Notes under the pieces: model-generated
The model's database searches: none
What the model was told of the DNA's origin: nothing
Seen by the model: the letters and a program-made list of their open reading frames with translations, nothing else
Source of the DNA: Streptomyces sp. QL37
GTDB lineage: Bacteria; Actinomycetota; Actinomycetes; Streptomycetales; Streptomycetaceae
Assembly (NCBI RefSeq): GCF_002941025.1
Contig: NZ_PTJS01000001.1
Location: 5,833,472-5,897,471, forward strand
Length of the DNA: 64,000 nucleotides
Direction of reading: 5' to 3'
In this document: positions 54,241 through 64,000 of the stretch, piece by piece
How the letters are laid out: each line of letters starts with the position of its first letter
How positions within the stretch are numbered: position 1 is the first letter of the stretch
Program-made: the position numbers and the translations under genes

Positions 54241-55920
54241 ATGTCCGTACGCCGTCGTCACACTCTGAGAGCGCTCTCAGTCGCCACCGCCGTGGTCGCG
54301 CTCGCCGCCGGCTGCTCGTCCGCCAACTCGGGTGCCGACAAGGGGGGCGGGGCCGGTGCGTCCGGTGTCCTGACCATCGGCAAGCCTGACGGACCGCAGA
54401 CGAACAACAGCAACCCGTTCCTCGCCACCTCGGCGAGCGCCACCCTCGGCTACCGCTTCATGATCTACGAACCGCTGGCGATGACGAACCAGATCCGCCC
54501 CACCGACAAGGCGGACCCCTGGCTGGCGACCGCGTGGGACTGGGAGGCCAACTTCACCAAGGTCACCTTCACCCTGGACGACCGGGCCAAGTGGGCCGAC
54601 GGCAAGCCGCTGACCGCCGAGGACGTCGCGTTCACCTTCGAGCTGCTCAAGGAGCACCCGGCGCTCAACGGCAACGGCATCCCGTACGACGGCATCGCCG
54701 TCGAGGGCAAGAAGGTCGTCCTGACCTTCAAGGACTCCCAGTTCGTCAACCAGAACAAGATCATCACGACGTACGTGGTGCCCAAGCACATCTGGGAGAA
54801 GGTCGAGAACCCCGAGACCTGGCCCAACCGCACCCCGGTCGGCTCCGGCCCGTACAAGCTGAAGACCTTCACCCCGCAGACCACCACCCTGACCGCCACG
54901 CCCACCTACTGGAAGGGCGAGACCAAGGTCAAGGAGCTGCGCTACAGCACGTACAACGACAACAGCGCCGCGACCACGGCCCTGGCGAACGGCAAGCTCG
55001 AGTGGTCGTTCGTCTTCATGCCGAACTACAAGCAGCTGTACGTCGCCAAGGACCCGAAGAACCACAAGCTCTGGTTCCCCTCCGGGCTCGGCATCCACGG
55101 CCTGTGGTTCAACACCGCCCGCAAGCCGTTCGACAACCCGGCCCTGCGCAAGGCGATGGCCATGGTCGTCGACCGCAAGGCGATCCACGTGCAGGCCCAG
55201 GCGACCCTCTACCCGGAGATCAGCAACCCGACCGGCATCCCGCTGCCCGCCGGTGACCCGTTCCTGGCGCCGGAGTACAAGAGCGCCACGACGAAGCCCG
55301 ACGTGGACGGCGCCAAGGCGCTCCTCAAGGACGCCGGATTCCAGCTCAGCGGGGGTGTCCTCAAGGACCCGAGCGGCAAGCCCGTCGAGCTCACCTTCAC
55401 CGACCCGGCCGGGTGGAACGACTACATCACCGGGCTGTCCATCATCAAGGACAACATCAAGCAGCTCGGCATCGAGGCCAAGGTCAAGACGCAGACCGCC
55501 GAGGCGTGGACCAACGACGTCGCCGCCGGCAACTTCGACGCCACCCTGCACTGGACCAACAGCGGCGCCACCCCGTACGACATGTACCAGAACATCATGG
55601 ACGGGGCGATCCTCCAGCCCATCGGCAAGCCCTCCCAGCTCGGCAACTTCGGCCGCTTCAAGAGCCCCGAGGCCACCGCCGCGCTGAAGGAGTACGCCAA
55701 CGCCACCGACGACCCCACGCGCACCAAGGCCATGAACGCCCTCCAGAAGATCATGGTCGAGCAGGCCCCGCTCATCCCGACGGCAGCGGCCCCCATCGGC
55801 GCCGAGTACTCCACGAAGAACTGGGTCGGCTGGCCCACCGAGGAGGACCAGTACGCCGCCCCGCAGCACACCCAGCCCGACGCGCTGGAAGTCGTGCTGA
55901 ACCTGAAGCCCGCCAAGTAA
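54241..55920 (+). CDS. ABC transporter substrate-binding lipoprotein (family 5)
   Basis: A 559-residue extracellular binding protein of the peptide/nickel/oligosaccharide class. The signal peptide ends in the lipobox ALAAGCSS (Cys about 25). Family 5 features: [32 protein letters not shown] and [13 protein letters not shown]. Although this family is named for peptides, many members bind beta-glucan oligosaccharides; the GH30, GH1 and GH16 neighbours support a sugar ligand. ATG 54241 follows CCTGGAG. Codons 9-14 include a perfect 16-bp palindrome that looks like a LacI operator. Confidence 0.93.
   Translation: MSVRRRHTLRALSVATAVVALAAGCSSANSGADKGGGAGASGVLTIGKPDGPQTNNSNPFLATSASATLGYRFMIYEPLAMTNQIRPTDKADPWLATAWDWEANFTKVTFTLDDRAKWADGKPLTAEDVAFTFELLKEHPALNGNGIPYDGIAVEGKKVVLTFKDSQFVNQNKIITTYVVPKHIWEKVENPETWPNRTPVGSGPYKLKTFTPQTTTLTATPTYWKGETKVKELRYSTYNDNSAATTALANGKLEWSFVFMPNYKQLYVAKDPKNHKLWFPSGLGIHGLWFNTARKPFDNPALRKAMAMVVDRKAIHVQAQATLYPEISNPTGIPLPAGDPFLAPEYKSATTKPDVDGAKALLKDAGFQLSGGVLKDPSGKPVELTFTDPAGWNDYITGLSIIKDNIKQLGIEAKVKTQTAEAWTNDVAAGNFDATLHWTNSGATPYDMYQNIMDGAILQPIGKPSQLGNFGRFKSPEATAALKEYANATDDPTRTKAMNALQKIMVEQAPLIPTAAAPIGAEYSTKNWVGWPTEEDQYAAPQHTQPDALEVVLNLKPAK
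54265..54280. promoter_or_regulatory. intragenic LacI-type operator
   Basis: CTGAGAGCGCTCTCAG is a perfect palindrome with the GAGCGCTC core seen in operators of Streptomyces sugar repressors such as CebR. It starts 25 bases into the binding-protein gene, so binding would act as a roadblock. I found no second copy in the window. Confidence 0.75.
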
Positions 55921-55936
55921 GTACGGGGAACCGGCC

Positions 55937-56992
55937 ATGACCACCGAACCGTCCGCAGACGTGCGCACCGCGACCGACGTGGTGCTCGAAGCACGCGGAG
56001 TCACCAAGCACTTCCCCGTACGGCGCACCGCCGGCGACCTCGTCGCCCGCAGACGCCGCACCGTCCACGCCGTCGACGATGTCTCGCTGAAGCTCCGGCG
56101 CGGCACCGTCACGGCCCTGGTGGGGGAGTCGGGCTCCGGAAAGTCCACCGTCGCACGGCTGCTCGCCCAGCTGTACCCGCTCACCGCGGGCGAGATCCAG
56201 CTGGGCGGCACGGCGGTGAAGGCCGGGCGTGGCCGGTCCTTCCGCAGATACGTCAAGCAGGTCCAGCTGATCTTCCAGGACCCGTTCGCCTCGCTCAACC
56301 CGGTGCACACCGTGCGCTACCACCTGACCCGCGCCCTGAGGATCCACGGCCGGGCGGGGAGCGGGGACGCGGAGCTGGAGACGAACCTGACGGCCCTGCT
56401 GGAACGCGTCCAGCTGACTCCTCCTCATCAGTTCCTGGACAAGTTCCCGCACGAGCTGTCGGGAGGGCAGCGCCAGCGCGTCGCGATAGCGCGCGCGCTC
56501 GGCGCCGACCCTCAGGTGCTGCTCGCCGACGAACCGGTCTCGATGCTCGACGTGTCGATCCGGCTCGGCGTCCTCAACCTGCTGCGCGACCTCAAGGAGC
56601 GCCTGCACCTCGCGATCCTCTACATCACCCACGACATCGCGTCCGCCCGCTACTTCGCCGACACCACCCTGGTGATGTACGCCGGACGCATCGTCGAGGG
56701 CGGCGACAGCGAGCAGGTCACCCAGCACCCCGCGCACCCCTACACCCAGCTGCTGATCGCCTCGGCGCCCGACCCCGACCGGGTGGCGGACGAGGAGGCG
56801 CAGGAGGAGACCGGGAGCGGTGAGCCGCCCTCCCTGATCACCCCGCCGGACGGCTGCCGCTTCCACCCCCGCTGCCCGAAGGCCATGGAGCGCTGCCGCA
56901 CCGAACTGCCGCCCCGCTTCGACCTCGCGGACGGCCAGTGGGCCGCCTGCTGGCTGTACGACGGCACCACCGCCGAGGGAGCAGCGAAGTGA
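55937..56992 (+). CDS. ABC transporter ATP-binding protein (OppF/DppF type)
   Basis: A 351-residue ATPase. Walker A is [11 protein letters not shown] (about 59-69), the signature [15 protein letters not shown] (about 174-188), Walker [13 protein letters not shown]. The C-terminal extension typical of oligopeptide importers is present, with the Cys-containing [18 protein letters not shown] 55937 is 16 bases after the binding-protein stop; its own stop overlaps the next start (GTGA). Confidence 0.95.
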   Translation: MTTEPSADVRTATDVVLEARGVTKHFPVRRTAGDLVARRRRTVHAVDDVSLKLRRGTVTALVGESGSGKSTVARLLAQLYPLTAGEIQLGGTAVKAGRGRSFRRYVKQVQLIFQDPFASLNPVHTVRYHLTRALRIHGRAGSGDAELETNLTALLERVQLTPPHQFLDKFPHELSGGQRQRVAIARALGADPQVLLADEPVSMLDVSIRLGVLNLLRDLKERLHLAILYITHDIASARYFADTTLVMYAGRIVEGGDSEQVTQHPAHPYTQLLIASAPDPDRVADEEAQEETGSGEPPSLITPPDGCRFHPRCPKAMERCRTELPPRFDLADGQWAACWLYDGTTAEGAAK

Positions 56993-57969
56993 AGTACATC
57001 CTCCAGCGGATCGCCTTCTACGCGGTCACCGCCTGGGCCGCCATCACCATCAACTTCCTGATCCCGCGCATGATGCCGGGCGACCCCGTCGACGCCCTGA
57101 TGAGCCGCTACCAGGGACAGCTCGACACCACCGCCATCGCCTCCCTGAAGGCCCTGTTCGGCCTCGACGAGAACCAGTCCATCTGGTCCCAGTACACCGA
57201 CTACTGGTCCCACCTGATCGACGGCGACCTCGGACTGTCCTTCACCTTCTTCCCGACCCCGGTCGGCGAGGTGATCTCCCAGTCGCTGCCCTGGACGCTC
57301 GCCCTGGTCGGCATCACCACCCTCATCAGCTTCCTGCTCGGCACCGGCATCGGCGTCTACAGCGGCTGGCGGCGCGGCTCCTGGCTGGACGGGCTGCTGC
57401 CCGTGACCACCTTCATCTCTGCCATCCCGTACTTCTGGCTCGGTCTCATCGCCATCGCCGTGTTCGCGGTGAAGTGGCAGATCTTCCCGGCCGCCGGAGG
57501 CTACGACAACTCCCTGGTCCCGGCCTTCGACTGGCCGTTCGTCTCCAGCGCGCTCTACCACGGGGTGCTGCCCGGCGTGACGATCGTGCTCAGCGCCATC
57601 GCCGGCTGGATCCTCGGCATGCGCAACATGATGGTGACCGTCTCCTCCGAGGACTACGTCATGGTGGCGCAGGCCAAGGGGCTGTCCGAGCGGCGCGTGA
57701 TGTTCTCCTACGCCGCGCGCAACGCCGTCCTGCCCAACATCTCCGGATTCGCCCTCTCGCTGGGCTTCATCGTCGGCGGCACCCTGCTCGTCGAGATGGT
57801 CTTCTCCTACCCGGGCATCGGCTACCAGCTGTTCCAGGCCGTCGGAGCCAAGGACTACCCGCTGATGCAGGGCGTCTTCCTGATCATCACGCTCTCCGTC
57901 CTCGCCGCGAACCTGCTGGCCGACATGGCCTACGCCCTCCTCGACCCGCGCACCCGTAAGGAGGCATGA
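56989..57969 (+). CDS. ABC transporter permease (DppB/OppB type)
   Basis: A 326-residue inner-membrane subunit with about six helices. The N-terminal signature [20 protein letters not shown] is characteristic of the DppB group, and the EAA loop appears as [20 protein letters not shown] (about 223-242). GTG 56989 overlaps the upstream stop; the end overlaps the next ATG. Confidence 0.95.
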   Translation: MKYILQRIAFYAVTAWAAITINFLIPRMMPGDPVDALMSRYQGQLDTTAIASLKALFGLDENQSIWSQYTDYWSHLIDGDLGLSFTFFPTPVGEVISQSLPWTLALVGITTLISFLLGTGIGVYSGWRRGSWLDGLLPVTTFISAIPYFWLGLIAIAVFAVKWQIFPAAGGYDNSLVPAFDWPFVSSALYHGVLPGVTIVLSAIAGWILGMRNMMVTVSSEDYVMVAQAKGLSERRVMFSYAARNAVLPNISGFALSLGFIVGGTLLVEMVFSYPGIGYQLFQAVGAKDYPLMQGVFLIITLSVLAANLLADMAYALLDPRTRKEA

Positions 57970-59017
57970 CGACCGTGTCCGTCACCGCCACCGACGTCGC
58001 CGTACTGGACGACCCTCCCACCCCCGCCGCGGCCGGCCGGGCCAGATTCCGCTTCCTTCGCGGCGGGAAGACCCGCGCCGGGCTGCTGATCCTCGCCTTC
58101 TTCGTGATCCTCGCGGTGGCGGGCCCCTGGCTCGCCCCGTACGACCCGGACGCGATGAGCGACCAGCTGCTGCAACCGCCCTCCGCCGACCACTGGTTCG
58201 GTACGACGCAGACCGGGCAGGACGTCCTCTCCCAGATCCTGGTCGGCACCCGCGGCGTGCTGCTCGTCGGATTCCTCGCCGGCATCCTGGCGACCGTGCT
58301 GTCCGTGCTCATCGGGGTCAGCGCGGGATTCCTCGGCGGAGCCGCCGACGAGATCCTCTCGATGCTCTCCAACATCTTCCTCGTCATCCCGGGCCTGCCG
58401 CTGATCATCATCATCGCGAGCTTCGTCGAGGACACCGGGGACCTGCTGATCGCCGCCGTCATCGCCCTGACCTCATGGGCCTGGGGAGCGCGCGTCCTGC
58501 GCGCCCAGACCCTGTCGCTCCGGCGCCGTGACTACGTGGAGGCCGCCCGCGCCACCGGCGAGTCCACCTGGCGGATCATCCTCTTCGAGGTCATGCCGAA
58601 CCTCACCGCCGTCATCGCCTCCGGTTTCGTCGGCACCGTCATCTTCGCGGTCCTCTCGGAGATCACCCTCGCCTTCATCGGCGTCGCCGACATCTCCCAC
58701 TGGAACTGGGGCACCGTGCTCTTCTGGGCCCAGTCCAACCAGGCCCTGGCCCAGGGCGCCTGGTGGTGGTTCGTGCCCGCCGGACTCTGCATCGCCCTGC
58801 TGGGCACCGCCCTCTCGCTCATCAACTTCGGCATCGACGAGTTCGTCAATCCGCGCCTGCGCACCGCCACGGGCTCCTCCAGGAAGGTCCGGATGCGGGT
58901 CGGCTTCACCCCCGTGGCCCGCGCCACCGCGCCCGAGGCGACCGCGCCCGGCTTCACCCCGGTGGCCCGCGCCGCCGCACCCGAGTCGCCCGGAACGCCC
59001 AGCAAGGAGCACAGCGC

Positions 59018-59021
<4 letters not shown>
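57966..59021 (+). CDS. ABC transporter permease (DppC/OppC type)
   Basis: A 351-residue membrane subunit. The first helix ([20 protein letters not shown]) is followed by the DppC-type motif [20 protein letters not shown], and the EAA loop is [20 protein letters not shown] (about 190-209). The C-terminal 40 residues are a non-conserved tail with two copies of [12 protein letters not shown]. Start and stop overlap the neighbours by four bases (ATGA). Confidence 0.94.
58902..58985. repeat. 48-bp period direct repeat in the permease tail
   Basis: Two 36-base copies (58902-58937 and 58950-58985), about 90 percent alike, encode [12 protein letters not shown] and [12 protein letters not shown] at the end of the permease, just before the stop codon. 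Confidence 0.85.
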
Positions 59022-60007
<986 letters not shown>

Positions 60008-60059
60008 CCGACCGCACCGACGCTCACCACCCCACAGCAGAACCGGAGTTCGGAGACCC

Positions 60060-61481
<1,422 letters not shown>

Positions 61482-61493
61482 GAGCGCCCCCAC

Positions 61494-63371
61494 ATGCCTT
61501 CTCGTACGACGTTACTCGTCACCACCGCCGTCGCCCTCGCCGCGCTCGCCACCCCCATGGCCCTCGCGGCACCCGCCCCCGACCCCGCCACTCGGGCCGC
61601 CGCCGCGGCCTGGGACACGGACAGAGCCGCGTCCGCCTACGCCGCGAACCCCGGCGCGGTCACGGCGTCCGGCAGCGAGAACGGTGCCTCGGGCCCCGGA
61701 GCCGTCGCCGACGGCAACGCCGGCACCCGCTGGTCCAGCGACTTCGCCGACGACGCCTGGATACGCATCGACCTCGGCTCCACCATCCGCATCAACCAGG
61801 TCAAGCTGGAGTGGGAGGCCGCCTACGGCAAGAGGTACGTCCTCGAAGTCTCCAAGGACGGCACGAACTGGACGGACTTCTACACCGAGACGGAAGGCAC
61901 CGGCGGCACCGTCACCGCCCACACCTACCCGCAGGAGGTCACCGGCCGCTACGTCCGGATGCGCGGCGTGGAGCGAGGCACCGCCTGGGGCTACTCCCTC
62001 TTCTCCTTCCAGGTGTACGGCGGTGAGCCGGCCCCCGCGTCCACGACCCGCGCCAACCTCGCCCTGAACCACCCCGCCTTCGGCAACCTCTACCAGCACG
62101 CCGGGAACTCGCCCGCGTACATCACCGACGGCGGGTGGCCCGCCGATCTCAAGGCCGACCGCTCGCGCTGGTCCTCCGACTGGAACGCCGACCGCTGGGT
62201 CGGCGTCGATCTCGGCGCCACCTCCACCATCAGCAGCCTCGACCTGTACTGGGAGGCGGCCTACGCCGTCGACTACGAGATCCAGGTCTCCGACGACAAC
62301 AGGAACTGGCGCACGGTCCACCGCCCGTCCGCCGCCGAGGTGGCCGCCAGACGCGCCGACGTGAAGTCCCCGGGCGACGCCGTCGGACGCCACGACACGA
62401 TCACCCTGGCCACCCCCGCCACCGCCCGCTACGTCCGCATGCTCGGCAAGGAGCGCCGCTCCTTCTTCAACCCGGCCCCCTCAACCGCCCAGTTCGGCTA
62501 CTCGCTCTACGAGTTCCAGGTCTGGGGCACCGGCGGCAGCGCCGCCGCGGCGTACCCGGCCCTGCCCGAGAACCCCGGCGGTGCGTACACCACGAAGTTC
62601 TTCGACGACTTCACCGGGTCGGGCCTCGACCGGTCCAAGTGGCGGGTGGTGCGCACCGGCACGGAGATGGGGCCGGTCAACGGAGAGTCGCAGGCGTACG
62701 TCGACTCACCGGCCAACATCCGCACGGAGAACGGCTCCCTGGTCCTGGAGTCGAAGTACTGCAAGGGCTGCACCTCCACGCCCAACGGCACCTTCGACTT
62801 CACCTCCGGACGTGTCGACACCAACACCAAGTTCGACTTCACCTACGGCAAGGTCAGCGCCCGTATGAAGCTGCCCGTCGGGGACGGATTCTGGCCGGCC
62901 TTCTGGATGCTGGGCAGCGACGTCGACGACCCGGCGGTCTCCTGGCCCGGCTCCGGCGAGACCGACATCATGGAGAACATCGGCTACGGCGACTGGACCA
63001 GCTCCGCCCTGCACGGCCCCGGGTACTCCGCCGACGGCAACATCGGCAAGCAGCAGACCTACCCGGCCGGCGGCCGGGCCGACCAGTGGCACACCTACGG
63101 CGTCGAGTGGACGCCCGAGGGCATGACCTTCACTGTCGACGACCGCGTCGTCCAGCAGACCTCCCGCCAGAAGCTGGAGTCCACCCGCGGCAAGTGGGTC
63201 TTCGACCACAACCAGTACGTGATCCTCAACCTCGCTCTCGGCGGTGCCTACCCGGCCGGCTGGAACAAGGTCACCCAGCCCTACTGGGGCCTCCCGCAGT
63301 CCAGCGTCGACCGGGTCGCGCAGGGCGGCGTCAAGGCGGAGATCGACTGGGTGCGGGTCGAACAGAAGTAG
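61494..63371 (+). CDS. secreted GH16 beta-glucanase with two discoidin-type domains
   Basis: A 625-residue exported enzyme. After a signal peptide (TTAVALAALATPMALAAPA) come two F5/8 type C/CBM32-like domains (about 40-180 and 185-350), each with the patterns TRWSSDF or SRWSSDW and GRYVRMRG or ARYVRMLG. The C-terminal GH16 domain has the active-site motif SGETDIMENIGYG (about 488-500; two catalytic Glu and Asp) and the laminarinase block HTYGVEWTPEGMTFTVDD. It most likely cuts beta-1,3-glucan. ATG 61494 is 12 bases after the GH1 stop and follows AGGAG. Confidence 0.93.
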   Translation: MPSRTTLLVTTAVALAALATPMALAAPAPDPATRAAAAAWDTDRAASAYAANPGAVTASGSENGASGPGAVADGNAGTRWSSDFADDAWIRIDLGSTIRINQVKLEWEAAYGKRYVLEVSKDGTNWTDFYTETEGTGGTVTAHTYPQEVTGRYVRMRGVERGTAWGYSLFSFQVYGGEPAPASTTRANLALNHPAFGNLYQHAGNSPAYITDGGWPADLKADRSRWSSDWNADRWVGVDLGATSTISSLDLYWEAAYAVDYEIQVSDDNRNWRTVHRPSAAEVAARRADVKSPGDAVGRHDTITLATPATARYVRMLGKERRSFFNPAPSTAQFGYSLYEFQVWGTGGSAAAAYPALPENPGGAYTTKFFDDFTGSGLDRSKWRVVRTGTEMGPVNGESQAYVDSPANIRTENGSLVLESKYCKGCTSTPNGTFDFTSGRVDTNTKFDFTYGKVSARMKLPVGDGFWPAFWMLGSDVDDPAVSWPGSGETDIMENIGYGDWTSSALHGPGYSADGNIGKQQTYPAGGRADQWHTYGVEWTPEGMTFTVDDRVVQQTSRQKLESTRGKWVFDHNQYVILNLALGGAYPAGWNKVTQPYWGLPQSSVDRVAQGGVKAEIDWVRVEQK

Positions 63372-63403
63372 CCGCACCTACGACACACGGAAGAGAGCCG
63401 CAC

Positions 63404-64000
63404 ATGCCCCGTCCACCGCACACCCGCGCCCGCCACCGGGCGAGACCGGCCACGGCCGCGCTCGCCGCGGCCACCGTCCTCGCGTCACTGCTCGCCGGGG
63501 CCGTCCCCAGCGCGGCGGCCGACGCCGAGGATCCCGCGCCCGTCCTCGTCGACCGCTTCGAGGGCGAGGTCCCGCTCGGCAACCCGCCCGCCGACTCCCT
63601 CTTCACCTGGGGCGGCGACAACGACGACCACCCCGCCCTCGCGTTCGAGGAACGCGCCGACGCCCCCGAGGGCGCCAAGGTCCTCCAGGGCACCTACGAC
63701 ATCAGCGCCTACGGCGGACTCAGCCACGAGTTCGCCGTGGACCAGCCCCCGAAGGACTGGACCGCCCACAAGGGCATCCGCTTCTGGTGGTACGGCCAGA
63801 ACACCGCGCCCCTGCCGCCCGGTTCGGGCAAGCGGATCAACTTCGAGATCAAGGACGGCGGAGCCAACGGCGGCGCCTCCGAGCTGTGGACCACCTCCTT
63901 CACCGACGACTGGGAGGGCTGGCACCAGGTCGAGATCCCCTTCGCGGACTTCGTCTACCGGGCCGACTACCAGCCCGTCGGCGGCATCGACCAGGTCCTC
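63404..64000 (+). CDS. secreted carbohydrate-binding protein, N-terminal part (runs off window)
   Basis: The first 199 codons of an exported protein, open to the last base. The signal peptide is long and Arg-rich at the start (PRPPHTRARHRARPATAALA), with cleavage near PSAAADAED. The visible domain resembles CBM11/CIA30-type beta-sandwiches (KGIRFWWYGQNTAPLPPGSG, then INFEIKDGG and GWHQVEIPFADFVY). Such domains are often followed by a catalytic glycosidase domain, which would lie outside the window. ATG 63404 follows GGAAGAGAG. Confidence 0.85.
   Translation, partial: MPRPPHTRARHRARPATAALAAATVLASLLAGAVPSAAADAEDPAPVLVDRFEGEVPLGNPPADSLFTWGGDNDDHPALAFEERADAPEGAKVLQGTYDISAYGGLSHEFAVDQPPKDWTAHKGIRFWWYGQNTAPLPPGSGKRINFEIKDGGANGGASELWTTSFTDDWEGWHQVEIPFADFVYRADYQPVGGIDQVL

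Overview
The window is chromosomal DNA from a high-GC actinomycete, almost certainly a Streptomyces. The grounds are very high third-position GC, many GTG and TTG starts, lipoprotein and Tat signals, abundant TetR, LacI, LuxR and PucR regulators, and a gene order I recognise from the Streptomyces core chromosome (ligA, a GGDEF/EAL gene, gatCAB, a second GGDEF/EAL gene, ilvBNC, serA, proline catabolism, leuB, ilvE, cimA). I saw no tRNA, rRNA, CRISPR array, transposase or phage gene.

Layout. 1-7.5 kb: the 3' end of ligA, a membrane c-di-GMP enzyme with an intact EAL domain, and the GatCAB amidotransferase genes with a small gene between gatA and gatB. 7.6-20.7 kb: a Tat-exported phospholipase C, an MmpL transporter, a GNAT acetyltransferase, a membrane protein, a 57-residue gene with a large ATP-binding LuxR regulator, a frame-broken short gene carrying a coding minisatellite, a PQQ-type sugar dehydrogenase lipoprotein, an aldo/keto reductase and a 2-hydroxyacid dehydrogenase. 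20.9-29.4 kb: a second GGDEF/EAL protein with a degenerate EAL domain, then ilvB-ilvN-ilvC behind a leader-peptide attenuator, then serA. 30-34 kb: proline oxidation (proline dehydrogenase, P5C dehydrogenase) with a divergent PucR-type regulator and a perfect 16-bp operator-like palindrome between them.

33.4-35.5 kb is a compound rearrangement. The 3' ends of the P5C dehydrogenase gene and of a convergent GH3 beta-glucosidase gene are each followed by their own inverted copy, and the two copies are joined through a 58-bp direct copy with short homologies at both joints. This is either a template-switching event or an assembly error, and it needs checking first.

35-41.3 kb: GH3 beta-glucosidase and TetR; siderophore-interacting protein, a ferredoxin-type reductase and a PPOX flavoprotein opposite another TetR. 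41.6-50.3 kb: leuB, ilvE, then an operon with a fused gamma/beta urease subunit, a urease alpha-like protein with an altered flap, agmatine deiminase and TetR, headed by a 21-bp palindrome over its promoter; then cimA behind a second leader-peptide attenuator with Ile-Ile codons. 50.5-64 kb: a secreted small protein and a glucan-degradation locus: GH30 enzyme with ricin-type lectin repeats, LacI regulator, a five-gene oligosaccharide/peptide ABC transporter with an operator inside its first gene, GH1 beta-glucosidase, GH16 glucanase with two discoidin-like domains, and the start of another secreted carbohydrate-binding protein.

How it fits together. The branched-chain amino acid genes (ilvBNC, leuB, ilvE, cimA) lie in separate units, two of them with attenuators whose leader peptides contain the relevant codons. 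The glucan locus reads as secreted cleavage, ABC import, cytoplasmic hydrolysis and LacI repression. The two c-di-GMP proteins look complementary: one built as a phosphodiesterase, one as a cyclase.
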